Source of the DNA: Pomphorhynchus laevis
Lineage: Eukaryota; Acanthocephala; Palaeacanthocephala; Echinorhynchida; Pomphorhynchidae
NCBI GenBank assembly: GCA_012934845.2
Contig: WNNJ02001603.1
Span: 1-64,000 of the forward strand
DNA length: 64,000 bases
Reading direction: 5' to 3'
Part shown: positions 1 to 11,340 of the stretch, one piece after another
Layout: every line of letters starts with the position of its first letter
How positions within the stretch are numbered: position 1 is the first letter of the stretch
Notes under the pieces: generated by a model
Told to the model about the DNA's origin: nothing
Seen by the model: the letters and a program-made list of their open reading frames with translations, nothing else
The model's database searches: none
Position numbers and translations under genes: made by a program

Positions 1-120
<120 letters not shown>

Positions 121-483
121 GCATATATTGAAACAAAACTGATCTTAGCACGAGATATTAATCAGATCGCTGTAGATTTCGAAAACTGCAACGACAACTC
201 AAAATAAGCCCTTTAGTGCAAATTGGGATGAGTGTGAACCGGAGTTGAGAAAATTTCTAAATTATGACGCGATTTTTTTGTTTTAAGAATCTATAAGACT
301 CAAAATTGGGAGTGTTAGGTAAACTCACATTTTATTCAAAGAACATTGCGCATACTTGTAGGTGAAAAGTGCAGCAACCGTCAACGACAAGCATAATGTA
401 GACTTGCCAATACTTGGCAAATCCCTATTTGAAGTATCTAGAAAGAGAAGAAATGATGTCAAGTTCTCTTAGAAAGACGCTAT

Positions 484-543
484 ACTTCACTGGATGATTG
501 GACATATAATCAAACTTCACTGAATGATTGGACATATAATCAA
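484..543. repeat. 30-bp tandem duplication
   Basis: Two adjacent 30-bp copies beginning acttcactg differ at one base. The flanking DNA (118-600) is AT-rich and I see no gene in it. Confidence 0.85.
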
Positions 544-598
544 ATAGAAATATAGAATTAATAAAGATAACAAAATTGTCATTTTGCTTATCATGATA

Positions 599-705
599 AA
601 TTCTGCTAAACCCTAATTCTAGTTAATCAGAGATTTCACTCATGCATATGTCATTTTTGGGACAAATCAAGTGGGTAACTTCTGGGTTTTCTTACCTGTT
701 CATAT
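599..705 (+). repeat. Dispersed repeat, copy 1
   Basis: This segment (ctgctaaaccctaattctag ... cctgttcatat) matches 1463-1570 in the same orientation with many substitutions. The shared landmarks are ctgctaaa, ctaattctag, tcactcatgc, ggtaacttct and ctgttcatat, in the same order. It is probably an old unnamed interspersed repeat. Confidence 0.7.
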
Positions 706-802
706 ATATTTTTTCACTTCATAATTTTATAAATAAACGACACGACGTTTAGTAAAATGAGGATACACTTATATAAACGATTGTATACTCGAAAAAGATC
801 TT

Positions 803-889
803 TTTCATAGTCTACACCACAAAAAATTGCCTTTCTTCATAGCCTACACTACAGAAAATAGCCTTTCTTCATGGCCTACACTACAGAAG
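803..889. repeat. ~33-bp tandem repeat, about 2.6 copies
   Basis: Three imperfect copies of a unit containing ttcatagcctacactacag lie head to tail. No coding potential was seen. Confidence 0.75.
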
Positions 890-961
890 TTACAGATTAG
901 AATATAACTAAAGCAAAATTCTATATGTTGTATCAGTCATTTAAATACCAAACATATCTAT

Positions 962-1135
962 TTATATAAGTCGGAGACAAACTTGGTGTTCAAACTCGAT
1001 GATACCTATAGTCGCATATGGTTTACCTGCTTTCTCGTATAATGTATAAACGACTAACTCAGCTCGATAAATGTCAATAAAGGTTTGTAAAATAAGTTGT
1101 TGGTACATTGTCGAAATGTTCATTATCAAGTGCAT
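962..1135 (-). CDS. Unassigned short ORF (57 codons)
   Basis: A minus-strand ATG frame of 57 codons ends at a TAA. The translation has a protein-like composition (around residues 30-50 it reads YTLYEKAGKPYATIGIIEFE) and the region has more GC than its surroundings. A second overlapping minus frame just upstream is also open for about 40 codons. I do not recognise either. It could be a small exon of the NELF-A gene (same strand, downstream), a retroelement scrap or chance. It lies between the two copies of the 599/1463 repeat. Confidence 0.2.
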   Translation of the reverse strand: MHLIMNISTMYQQLILQTFIDIYRAELVVYTLYEKAGKPYATIGIIEFEHQVCLRLI

Positions 1136-1462
1136 TCGTCTCCGTATTACCTATCGTTCTTTGCAGTAATCGAGCGTTTTCATTTCCCGATCTGAACATT
1201 AGCATCAAACATCAGCAATTTTGGGTAAATAATTTGACCCAAAATTTGCTCAAACCCCTATCTACACACAACTGAAAAATCCTCAAAACTCTTAACTTAT
1301 TTATCATTTGGAAATTGTACTTTGGTGTTAAAATTTACGTAAATATCTCAAAATTACAAATAATGACACTATAATTTATAAAATACTACTCAAATATTAA
1401 AATACTGATAGATAATGTATAGATAGATGAAGATTACAGTATTTTGATTGATAACACGCTCA

Positions 1463-1570
1463 ACTCTGCTAAACGCTAATTCTAGTCCATCAAAGATCTC
1501 ACTCATGCGTATTACAATTTTGCAACAAGTCGTGCCGGTAACTTCTACGTATTTTTAACTGTTCATATCA
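1463..1570 (+). repeat. Dispersed repeat, copy 2
   Basis: Direct-orientation partner of 599-705 with the same ordered landmarks. The 860-bp spacing and the divergence suggest an old duplication or two independent insertions of one element. Confidence 0.7.
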
Positions 1571-1662
1571 AACTTCACTAAGTATCGACTTAATTGGTCG
1601 TCTACATACATTACCAATCTACACGATCATATATATTCCACTTAATATTTCTCATCCGGACA

Positions 1663-2013
1663 ATTGCATTTAATTGAATTCACGCATGGCAAGTCAATAA
1701 GTGAACAACATATTTTATAAGAAACTAATCTAATATGATCACTTTTCGGAAAACGAGTAAAAGAGGAAAGAGGGAAATGGGGATAAAATGGTGGGATAAT
1801 GCGGGAAAGGCGGAAAAGGGGAAGGAGGAAACATAGGGAGGGAACTGGGAAATGGATGAAAAGGGGAAGAGGGACGTGGGGAAGTGGATGATGGTGGCAC
1901 GAAATGGGATTGAAAGAGAATACCACACATTGTATTTAATTGAATCTACGCATGGCGAGTCAATAAGTGAACAACGTATTTTATAAGAAACTAATCTAAG
2001 ATGATCACTTTTA
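1663..2013. repeat. Direct repeats flanking a GA-rich polypurine tract
   Basis: Two about 85-bp direct repeats (1663-1747 and 1927-2013; shared core aagtcaataagtgaacaac and similar) flank about 175 bp that is almost all A and G on the plus strand (1748-1922), with many ggga and gggaa words. On the minus strand this gives proline/serine/phenylalanine-rich ORFs, which I regard as composition artefacts. Such a tract could form triplex DNA or, on the complementary RNA, a long polypyrimidine tract. Confidence 0.85.
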
Positions 2014-2099
2014 ATTTCGAGTTTACAAACACATTTCGTGACGGTGCATTCACTTATATTGTTGTTCATTAAGCCATAGTCAAAATGCATAAATAGAAT

Positions 2100-4730
2100 A
2101 ATAAATTATCACCGCACATTATAAACAAAGCATGAACGTTGCATTAACATAGTGTATATTTTGCTTTTATCCATGTGGATTGGTGAGGAGGAATAAGGCC
2201 AGTAACATTATCAATATTAACAGAATTACAACATTTGAGTTTTAATATTAGGTTAATATTAGGTTTTAATATTAGGTTAAACTGTCAACAAAATAATGAA
2301 AATAATATAGAGATATCTGTAGATCTTTGACTATATTATAAACTTATTTACAATTACTAATAAATGTTAGATTATGTGATTCCATAAATACTTTCATTTC
2401 AAAATTTTAAAAGAGGATTTTATAAAGTCGAACAGAAATTTTAAGCAAAAAGTACCCCCTACCGATTACAGAAAGTTTAAATTTTAAAGTTTCGATAAGA
2501 ATAAAATTTAACAATATTTTTATAATGAGACGCCTTTAAGTCATTGCTTATGGGCCTCAATGACTTTGGGTTTGTAAATGTATGTGGGGATATAAAGCTC
2601 CTAAATAGAGGAGTAATCATTTCCAAAAGAATACCAATCAAGTTCTTATTTATATTAAACTAGATCTCTGCGTTATCGTTCAACAGCGTTTTTCAATGAA
2701 TCAAATTTAAACATAGCGTTACCATAATTAATACTATATAAAGAGTAGGTAACAAATCGAAATAAAATGTTTTTAATTAAATAATAAATTTGAAATATAA
2801 ACCAGTAAATTTTAAATTTAAGGAAGATGAAAATGAAATATAAACTTAAAATATTAATAATAGATCTTTCACTTAAAGTTATGAATAAATAGGTATATCA
2901 TTTTAAGATGTGAATAAATATATCTCTGATAACATATTTCTGTAAATTAATTTAATATATAATTTGTAGAAAACAGGGTATACTTACATTGTATAAAAAT
3001 ATTTTTAAACACTTGATTACTAAAACATTACAAATTATTTAATTGCGAAATTAAATAATTTCTCAATACCTATGCTAGCTTCATATTTTCATTTTTATTA
3101 AAATATAAATTTGAAATATACTTTTATTTATAATTTTAATAAATATCAAATTAAATAAATATTAAATATAAATATAAAAAATATTAAAAAATATAAATAT
3201 TAATAAATATTAAATAAATATTTAAGTAAATATTTAATTTATCGCCATCAAATTTTTTATTTTTGTCCAAGATTTGAACATGAACATATGTAATTTTTAT
3301 TTTTTAATTTACTTAAATACGTCAAAATTTTAACAATTAATCATAAAACGACATATGCATCATCGACATAATTAGATACGTAATTAATTAAATAAAAATG
3401 TGATAACTTAAAACTTATTTTAAATAATTAGATGGTGTTGGCGGTGAAGTAAATAATATTCAAATAAAAAAATATTTTTTTAATTATTTATTTAGAATGC
3501 GATAAAAAAGTTATTGTCAGTGACCTTTGTAATTTAGGTGAAAGCATGTCGTCAAATTTCGTTCGACTTTATCATTTTTTATAAAAAGCACTCGTGAACA
3601 AAGGTTAGTTTATAAGTAATTGATGATAATGAATTGTCCTTATCCTTTAGGCACTGATAAGTTTACTGACATAAAATAAAGACCAAAAATAGTGTTGTAA
3701 CCTTTTAAATAAGGTTGAAAATATGATGGAGAGTGCAATAAACCTTTCTTCATTTCTCTATCACAGATTAAAAAATAAATATTTAATTAAACTTTGAATA
3801 AGAAGATTTTGGTTTATTCTTGGTAAACAATTCGATTTTCCAATTAACAAGCTAGTGTTTATCATTTAAATTTAATGGATACATGAGAAAATAAATATTT
3901 AATTGAACTTTGATTATATATTTTATATATAATTTTGATAAATATCAAATTAATTAATAACATATTGATAAAAATATAATAACAATATATAAAATATATT
4001 GATAACATATTTCTGTAAATTAATTAACCCATAGACAAGATGTACACATGGAATAATAAATTATCATCATAAGTTACAAAAAAGTATTCTGAGATTTTTT
4101 CGGATAATAAATTTTCTTCATTAAAAAGAATTAATATTTGAAATCAAATAATTAAACGATCACTATTTTTTCTTTTACTAATGTTTACGTTTTACATTGT
4201 GTTTAATGTTTTAACAAAGAATAAATTAAAGTAGTTTGTTGAAATAGTTGGTTATGGTAATAATACAAATAGCGATTTTAAAAAAATAATGATGCAGTTT
4301 GCTATAAAAAATTGACTTAAAAATGAATAAGTATTTCTTCCATTCTCTCCGCTTAATTAATAGTAATTGTGAATTTTCTAAATTTTTATTATAATTAAAA
4401 TATAATTAGTTTAATAAAATCCAAATTATAAAAAACTGTAATTTATATAATTTTAACCAATTAGTATTAGTTCAAATTAATTATTAGTTATCTAATAATT
4501 ATTAGTTTATCTAATATAGACTAATTTATTTTTAAATTAATTATTAGTTGATTTAATATAAACTAATTTATATAATATAATTTTTATTATATTTATATAA
4601 TTAATATATGATTGCTCTCTATTAATTTATTTTTCTTTTAAAGTAATATTTTTTCTAAATACTTCAAATTAAATTTAAGCATTAAATTTACTAATTACAA
4701 AAGCAACAAACTATAAGATTTAAAAAAGAT
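2100..4730. other. AT-rich stretch without recognised genes
   Basis: Mostly A/T runs with stop codons in all frames. A short tandem of ttaatattaggt lies at 2241-2280. If the NELF-A gene continues past its fourth exon (4770), its 3' exons should be here or beyond the window on the minus strand. I searched by eye and could not identify them. Confidence 0.6.
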
Positions 4731-4769
4731 TTAAAATACAAAAGAGTTTGATGAAACTAAGTTATATAC

Positions 4770-4830
4770 CATTTTCGAAATAGGATTGGTAATCATCGAA
4801 TGTTGAATTCTTAAAGACGTCAAGGACATG
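4770..4830 (-). CDS. NELF-A probable exon 4
   Basis: A 61-nt exon candidate inferred from splice signals: the minus strand reads ttttag then CATGTCCTTG, and the exon ends AATG before GTATAT. It starts in phase 0 and gives 20 codons (HVLDVFKNSTFDDYQSYFEN) plus one base. It follows the exon 3 candidate after a 45-nt intron. The phases agree, but this middle part of NELF-A is poorly conserved, so homology cannot confirm it. Later exons, including the conserved C-terminal block of the family, were not found. Confidence 0.45.
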
Positions 4831-4875
4831 CTAAAATTAAATAAGCCAATAATTCCTCTTTCGCTAATTTCATAC

Positions 4876-4937
4876 CTCAAAATTATTAGCGGGTAATATA
4901 GAATGATCATCTTTAATTGATCTTGCTTGCGGTTCAA
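4876..4937 (-). CDS. NELF-A probable exon 3
   Basis: A 62-nt exon candidate on the minus strand. The acceptor is ttttaag before TTGAACCGC and the donor is GAG before GTATGA. It supplies the two bases that complete the split codon left by exon 2, then 20 open codons (EPQARSIKDDHSILPANNFE). The longer ORF in another frame across this area is less convincing because it ignores these splice signals. RNA evidence would be needed to confirm it. Confidence 0.5.
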
Positions 4938-5882
4938 CTTAAAAATATTCAATATAATTCTCTAATAAGATGAAACATTTAAAATCGCAAATGTCAGCAC
5001 AATATTTGCCACAACTTATCAATTATCAAATTTAAACATTTGATTTCTATCAAACAAAACTAATTATGCGATATTTCAGAAATTAAAAGATTCTTTCTTC
5101 GAATCTGATGCATTGCAGATTAATAAGATCTGACAAGTATTAACTTAGATAATTATTGTAATGATTTTACAAGCTGCGCGTTTTATTATCATATTAATTA
5201 CCGGAGTAATAATATATTATTATAATTACTGAAATATATTATTATATTTATTCTTATTCTTATAAATTATTTATATCCAAATTTAATATTTAAGTCTTTA
5301 CTTTTAAATCTTTAGTCAGTTCATTGTTATGAATTGACTAAATCTTTATTTTTAAATCTTTACTTTGAAATCTTTACTTTTAAATCTCTACTTATAAATC
5401 TTTTTAAAAAAGGATATTTTTTTTAAATCTTTACTTTTAAATCTTTACTTTAAAGATAAATTTGCAAAGCAACTACTTTTTACAAAATTCATGATTTAAT
5501 ATGTTCCTAGTAGTCATAAAGACTAGCAAAATATATCATTAATTGGATAAAGATAAAATCGATCACTTGAGTTACTCTAATTTTTAAAAAATTTAAGATT
5601 TATGATTTCAAATGTTAACTGAAACATTCAAAAATTAATTTTTTTGATCCATTTGTAAAATTTGGATAATATTAATATCCAAATTTATATAAAGGATATT
5701 AAATTCGAATATTAATATCCAAATTTATATAATTTAAATCTAATTATTTTAATTTTATAATTCACGTAGAAATTAAATATCTCAATATAAAAAGTCAAGT
5801 TTGCATGCAAATTTTATTAAATGCACACCTTGAAAAACTTGTAAAATGTTAAGTAATTTCTGAAAATGTAGTGTGAACTAAC
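4938..5882 (-). other. NELF-A intron 2 (proposed)
   Basis: A 945-nt AT-rich stretch between the proposed exons, starting GTTAGT and ending TTTTTAAG on the minus strand. It holds several aaatctttactttt-like repeats (about 5290-5460) and no coding signal that I can see. Confidence 0.5.
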
Positions 5883-6270
5883 CATCACGCTTAAACTGCT
5901 CTAATCGTTCTATGGCACTGGGCTTATTTTTCAATGTAAAAGGTAGATTAGCGAAAGCTGAAGGAGGTGTTTGTGATGATCCAGATATTGACTTCAAAAT
6001 GTCTGGATTAACATACTGATATTCCAATGGAAGAATTTCTGGAGAACAAACTTGTATGGCTGGCTCGTGCGCGTTAGAATTAGAAAGAATTTGACTTTCA
6101 AGATGATTGAATCCGCTAGCGATGGCGGATGTTAAGCTCTGTCCTTTACTCTTTTGTGATACTAATCCTAGATATGAGATTATAGTTCTCGCAATATAAG
6201 GAAGCCAGTTCAATGTCGACTTCTCAGCTGACAGGCAATCACGCGCCAACAAAATCAATTCATTATTCCA
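5883..6270 (-). CDS. NELFA: NELF-A exon 2 (negative elongation factor A)
   Basis: NELF-A is a subunit of the nuclear negative elongation factor that holds RNA polymerase II in promoter-proximal pausing. This 388-nt exon encodes about 129 residues. It contains LPLEYQYVNPDILKSI, a TPP motif and KPSAIERLEQFKRD, in the order and spacing of the vertebrate protein as I remember it (PLECQYLN, TPP, KPKSATLR). The acceptor CTTTAAG precedes TGGAATAAT, and the donor is GATG before GTTAGT. It begins in phase 0, exactly as exon 1 ends, and ends in phase 1. It is richer in GC than the surrounding intron. Identification is by eye; a profile search would settle it. Confidence 0.82.
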
Positions 6271-6454
6271 CTTAAAGCACAAAGTAGATAATGAAAAACA
6301 AGTTTTGATTTACAACCAAAATTTATCTAATAAAAACAAATAGAACATCACGTGAGAGGTCAATTTTTAAAAAGAAACGTTGTTATATTGTCTTTAACAA
6401 AAAACTTGTTTGCGTGAAATGTCATTATATTAATAAATTAATATTGATTTTTAT

Positions 6455-7440
6455 ATCAGATCGGTGAGCAGCGACGACTGAATAGTGCAATTCGACGATC
6501 GAGTTTTGTCAGAACTAAGGTCCAAACACCCCCACAAACTAACCAATCAGATGGGACACATACGCAAGTTCAAATTCACAGTGCACCGCCTTATGCCTTC
6601 CCTGTTGTCTCTGCTGACATCGTGAAGTCTGCTCTCCGCTCATTCCCCAATTCTTCTTCAAGTGGATTAGATGGACTCAGTCCACCGCATCTAAAAGACC
6701 TGACTGGTCCCTAGTGCGGCCTTTCAGGGGTTCATCTAGTGCATTCCATGGCTGAATTCATCACCGTCGTCTTAAAAGGTTGCGTGCCGGATTCAATAAG
6801 GAAATTTTTTTGCGGTGCTAAACTACTAGCATTACAAAAGCCTAATGGCGGTATCCGTCTGATTGCCGCGGGCTGTACGCTGCGTAGATTGACGTCAAAG
6901 ATTGTTGCACGTTGGGCATCCAACGACATTCTGAACGAGTTCGTACCTCGATAATTTTTCGCGTTGGAATACCACGAGGAGTTGAAGCTGTGACTTACGC
7001 GTTCAGACATTTTGTCGCGAACGCCTTAGTCCCTGGAGTAGCGCTCGCCAAGCTCGATTTTCATAACGCTTTCAACACGGTCAACCGCAACCACATGATT
7101 GACACGGTTCGAAGGAAGCTACCAGCATACCTACATTTCGTTAACATGTGCTATGGTGAAGAGAGTCATCTCATTGCGGACGCCTTAATAATTCCATCCG
7201 CCGAAGGTGTACAACAAGGAGACCCACTCAGTCCTCTGATTTTCTCGCTTACCGTAAATGAAGTTGTCAAACTCTGCCAGTCACCTTTTTGTGCATGGTA
7301 TCTCGACGACTGTATTTTATTTTGGGGTGTGTGTGACTTGGATACGATTTACTTTGATGCAGTTGAAATAATCGATCAGGGTTCAAGAATTGGACTGACA
7401 TTAAATCCTCAAAATTCGGAGTTAATCACCCGAGATCCTA
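6455..7440 (+). pseudogene. Non-LTR reverse transcriptase fragment (YLDD type)
   Basis: Conceptual translation gives the palm and fingers of a LINE reverse transcriptase: SSGLDGLSPPHL, LLALQKPNGGIRLIAAGCTL, LAKLDFHNAFNTVNR (catalytic Asp), EGVQQGDPLSPLIFSL and WYLDDCILF (catalytic Asp pair in YLDD rather than YADD). There is a TAG at 6712 and a frameshift near 6950, so it is dead. The 5' part of the element is absent and the coding similarity ends near 7440, just before a nested palindrome. It lies inside the large NELF-A intron in antisense orientation to the gene. Clade not assigned; it differs clearly from LINE-1, LINE-2 and LINE-3 in this window. Confidence 0.85.
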
Positions 7441-7445
7441 GGGTA

Positions 7446-7486
7446 ATGGCATCAGTGGATGCCATTATGGCATCCACTGATGCCAT
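7446..7486. repeat. Nested perfect palindrome
   Basis: Two 20-bp arms (7446-7465 and 7467-7486) are perfect inverted repeats separated by one base. Each arm is itself a hairpin (ATGGCATC ... GATGCCAT). The structure sits at the point where the reverse-transcriptase similarity stops. Confidence 0.9.
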
Positions 7487-7659
7487 AATGGGTTTAAAGT
7501 TAATCGAACCCAGATGTTTTAGATTCGAATCAAAGAAAATCTTATATTCCTTCGCAATATCAGAGATTACGAAGGTGATTTTTATTTCAGACCCAAGAAA
7601 ATTGACCAATTTGAACAGGATTCGGTTGGCATACTTATTAATAAACGGCCTTAAATAGG

Positions 7660-8035
7660 CATTGGATAGGCTATCTCGGTATTAGTCTTTATTTCGAGAT
7701 GACGTCCCCCAGAGCAAAGGCTAAGGTATCTTAAGCTTCTCGTCTCTCGTTTACCCATCATAGTCCGCGTCCATTGGATTCATCGGGGGGGGGTGAAAGA
7801 CCCAGAGTGGTTCAGTCGGAAGGCGGCGTGTTGGATCGGTTGGGGGGGCTAAGATCTCGCTGGACCTGAAGCCATAGAAGAGAAAAGTAGAAGACGAAAC
7901 ATAGTTGAAGATCGAAGTTGTTCCGCCGTTTTTTCTGACTATGTTGTGACTTGTCTGTTTTTTCTTGCAAGCTACATATACGTTATTGGATGTATTTAAT
8001 AAAATCGTTATTATTATTGTTACCGCTGTTGTCAC
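7660..8035 (+). pseudogene. 3' end of a LINE-3-type retrotransposon
   Basis: This segment is the reverse complement-type match of 45055-45300. Shared landmarks include gacgtcccccagagcaaagg, a gg-rich stretch before tgaaag, gtggttcagtcg and ggcgtgttgga. In LINE-3 this is the C-terminal end of ORF2, so here it is a 5'-truncated copy of that family in the opposite orientation. AATAAA occurs at about 7998, near the likely end. It abuts the unrelated YLDD reverse transcriptase, so 6455-8035 is a composite of two LINE families. Confidence 0.75.
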
Positions 8036-8149
8036 ATCATTATATGCAAATATTCTATTGAAAACTACATTGAACCTAGTAGCTGAACTACTTTAAAAAG
8101 AATGCGCATCACAATCCTTAAGCACACCACAATAAATTACACTATTAGA

Positions 8150-9290
8150 GTGGTGTACAAGCCGCAACTGTTTGAGCTTCATCGATCAATTTTATGGTCA
8201 AATAAATGGAGTTTCAATAGGGTCTCAACTTGGCCCAACTCTGACCATCTATGCATGCAACAATGGGAAAAAGCCATTTGTGAGAGCATTCTTTAAATAT
8301 CGACGTGGTGTTGATACGTAGACGATGCTTTTACGATACTCGATAGTTACCCTTCAACAATTGAGCTACAAAATCTTCTCAATAAATGTGGCGTATGTAT
8401 ACAATTTAATGTTACCTTAGAGCAAGATAACACAACCTTTTTCTTTGATGTTAAAATAAGAAAAGATACAAGGCCTATCAACGGAATTATACAGGAAAAT
8501 CCGAATACCTTGGCATCTAACTAACTGGAATTCGCGCGGAATGCAATAATACATATTAGCAACTGGCAAAGCGTTCCTAGCCAGACCAGCCTTAATATGC
8601 TCATCAGTAAACAGCACATTGAAAGACGGACAATAATACATATGCTTAGGACCAAAGGATATTCTAATTGGTCACTTCAAAAAGCGCTATCTAAAATAGA
8701 TAGCGCTTTTTATCTCTTACTTTATACTCTAAAATAGATAGCGCTATTTATACTCTTACTATCTAAAATAGTAAGAGTATAAAATAGTACCTTGAAGGTT
8801 CAAAGAACCACAACACCAACTAAAACTGCAAAGCCAAGAACGGTTTATGTGCTAGTACATATTAAAAAGTCTTGCTCTAAGCGCCTAATCCGTCTATTTA
8901 AAATTATTTACGTAGATCAAGTACAAGTATAGCACAAAAAACCCACGACTGTAGGCGAAATACTAAAAGTAAAACAGAGAAAACCCCTGATAGGCTAATA
9001 TATTGCATTTTATATTCTGATTGACCCCTAAATTACAGGGAAAACCAGCCAAAAATTAAAGAAACGAGTGAGTCAGCGCAAATATGTCATACGACGAGGT
9101 GATGTGCTCTCAGTCATTGCTAATCAAACTTACGAAACGGATTACAATATCGACTTTGATAACGCCATGACATTGGCTATGATGATAATTATACACGTAG
9201 ACTTATCAAACAGTTCATTTACATAGAAAACCAGAAGACGAAAATGTCGGGCAATAAAAACAACTGGAGCTTAAACCTTCTCCTAGATGA
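8150..9290 (+). pseudogene. Decayed Penelope-like element, family A
   Basis: Penelope-like elements encode a telomerase-related reverse transcriptase followed by a GIY-YIG endonuclease. Frame-shifted translation shows NGVSIGSQLGPTL, KYRRGV, YVDDAFTILDSYPSTIELQN (catalytic motif) and FFFDVKIRKDTRPINGI at 8200-8520. The thumb region continues to about 8690. From 9070 the endonuclease tail reads RKYVIRRGDVLSVIANQTYE, then DFDNAMTL and NYTRRLIKQFIY. Multiple stops and frameshifts, and a hairpin cluster at 8679-8781 between the two domains, show that it is inactive. It lies within the large NELF-A intron. Confidence 0.8.
8679..8781. repeat. Cluster of inverted repeats
   Basis: A perfect 15-bp hairpin (8679-8693 with 8697-8711, loop AAA) contains agcgctatcta. 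A second perfect 14-bp hairpin (8749-8762 with 8768-8781, loop CTAAA) follows, and a partial copy of the first unit lies between them. The cluster interrupts PLE family A. Confidence 0.9.
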
Positions 9291-9299
9291 TAGAATCAC

Positions 9300-10380
9300 A
9301 TGATCATTCTTCCAGTTATGACTGCTATCTAGTTGACTTATTTTGATAATTGTTGTTGTAATCAGGACTGCAATAAGTCGAAAACTCAGCAAAATAAGCT
9401 CTCGTGTCGGTAATTAGACGAAAACAAATAATTAAGTAACTTTCGACATTTAAATTAATAAAAAAAATTAACATGAATTTTGCAATTTTGATCGACGTCT
9501 TATTAAATTAACAGTTCTAAAAAACACGTTGATGCATCTATTGAAACGGCATATGTAGATAAAGGACCGCACCTATTCATTAATATAATGGGATGAATTC
9601 TTATAAACAATTATATATAATTTCATTTATCAATTTCCGACAGTGAAATTTGGCTGAAGTCATTAATTTTTATTTTTCAAATAAAATAATTATCCTTATT
9701 ATTTTAATATTAAAAATTAAACAATTGAACCAGATAACATAGCAGATCCTTTTGATAATCCTATAATCACCATTATGATACCATATAATACCATATTCAT
9801 GCATACGATATATTGATGATATATGTGTATTTAATTCTAATAATTTTTATTCAATACGGAACAGTATAGATAAACAATACATTATCAAAATATTAAATTT
9901 ACCATAAACAAATCAACAAAATATTATAAAAATATTAAATTTACAATATACAAATCAACAAAATATTATTACAATATTAAATTTACAATATACAAATCAA
10001 CAAAATATTATTACAATATTAAATTTAAATTATATGAAATCTTATATTTATAAAATCTTATACTTATTATTTATAATTATTTATCTTTATTTTTACTTAA
10101 CATATGATTTGTATTATTATAAGATAATATATTATAATATAATATATTATATATTTAGAATTTTATAGAATATTTTATATTCTAATATAAAATATAATTA
10201 TATTTTATAAAGGAATAAATTAATTCTAATAATTTTTATTCAATAAGCGAACAAATTTATCCAGAAAGCCTTATTCTTAACAAAACCAATATTAATGATA
10301 AAGAAGGTGTATATCTTGATATGAGCATTAAATTAATATCAATTAAAACTATTATTAATTTATATCGTAAAGATGACATT
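9300..10380. other. AT-rich intronic DNA
   Basis: No gene seen. It contains a 42-bp tandem repeat (listed separately) and runs of A/T. It belongs to the large NELF-A intron. Confidence 0.6.
9890..10027. repeat. 42-bp tandem repeat, about 3 copies
   Basis: The word caaatcaaca recurs at 9909, 9951 and 9993, a period of 42. Copies 2 and 3 are nearly identical. Confidence 0.85.
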
Positions 10381-10389
10381 TAAATTTAC

Positions 10390-10960
10390 AAGAAACATAT
10401 TTTTGCATGAGCATTCATGCATACCATATAATATAAAATATAATACATTAAATAATGAAATTTTAAGAATTGCAACAATTTGTAGCGATATGGTTTTCTT
10501 CAGAATCATTTAAATAATTTAGTTGATACATATTTTAAACTAGGTTACTGTAAAAATAACATCAAGCAGAAAATAGTAAAATATATAAATCAACACGATA
10601 ATATGAAGAATAAATTTAAACTCTTAAGTGGCAAATTTTTATGGATGGATAATAAATAATATACTTTGTATTAGAATAAGATACTAGATAGTTTTATCAG
10701 ATGAAATACATCATTAGTATGTATTTGGGCCCGTTGCTATGTTGGGTAGAGGAGTTAGGGGCCAAAATCTGATATCATTGCAGTTCCTCCTGATGATCTC
10801 TAATCCTTATTCTGATACAACGTCTGTTATTTATTAATCAATTCGTAAAAATTGATTATTTTTGAAATTTTAATTTTTTATTTAAAAAATTTACAAATAA
10901 AAGGTGTTCCAATGAGAGGTAATAGTAGCACAATTATATTAATTTATAACGTAAATATGA
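10390..10960 (+). mobile_element. Low-GC PLE (family B) fragment: RT thumb plus terminal module
   Basis: The first 290 bp correspond to the 85-codon ORF at 26652-26909 (MHEHSCIPYNIKYNTL ... FLWMDNK), here broken by frameshifts. That peptide resembles the thumb of Penelope-type reverse transcriptases. After the stop comes a terminal module containing ttgggtagaggagttagggg and ctgatacaacgtctg, which also occurs at 26600-27180, 37660-38130, 38310-38950 and 40190-41280. I infer that the module is the element's long terminal (pseudo-LTR) repeat. Confidence 0.65.
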
Positions 10961-10970
10961 CATATTTAAA

Positions 10971-11110
10971 TTGACAAGAAATATATTTTTGCATGAGCAT
11001 TCATGCATACCATATAATATAAAATATAATACATTAAATAATGAAATTTTAAGAATTGCAACAATATGTAATGATATTGGCTTCAAAATCATTTAAATTA
11101 TTATTTACAA
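10971..11110 (+). mobile_element. Second truncated copy of family B thumb fragment
   Basis: Repeats 10380-10510 in the same orientation (gcatgagcattcatgcatac through aagaattgcaacaat) and then breaks off. Two copies in direct orientation separated by the terminal module fit the tandem arrangement known for PLEs. Confidence 0.7.
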
Positions 11111-11119
11111 TAATAAAAT

Positions 11120-11340
11120 CAGGAGCGCACATCAGTTCATCCTGCTGACCTATAATCTTCATTCTAATAATCGTTAATTCTTAATCGTTAGTCAATTCTT
11201 AAAGTTGACTTTTATTTTAAATAACAATTTTAAATTTTAACTTTATAAATATAAATTATATAGTCTTATATAATAATTATTTATTATTTATTATTTTTTA
11301 ATTGTTACTGAGTCTTTTAATCTGAACAGTTCATTTTAAT
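11120..11340 (+). mobile_element. Diverged family B terminal module
   Basis: Weak match to the terminal module: cagttcatcctgctgacc, then attctaataatcg, tagtcaattctta and ctgagtc in the expected order. The remainder to 11900 is AT-rich intron with no feature that I can name. Confidence 0.45.

Noticed and set aside
1642-2090. Minus-strand ORFs rich in Pro, Ser and Phe
   Set aside because: They follow from the polypurine tract on the plus strand and overlap in several frames.
4731-4952. 73-codon minus ORF as a single gene
   Set aside because: Two short exons with good splice signals and matching phases fit NELF-A better, and the ORF composition is typical of AT-rich chance frames.
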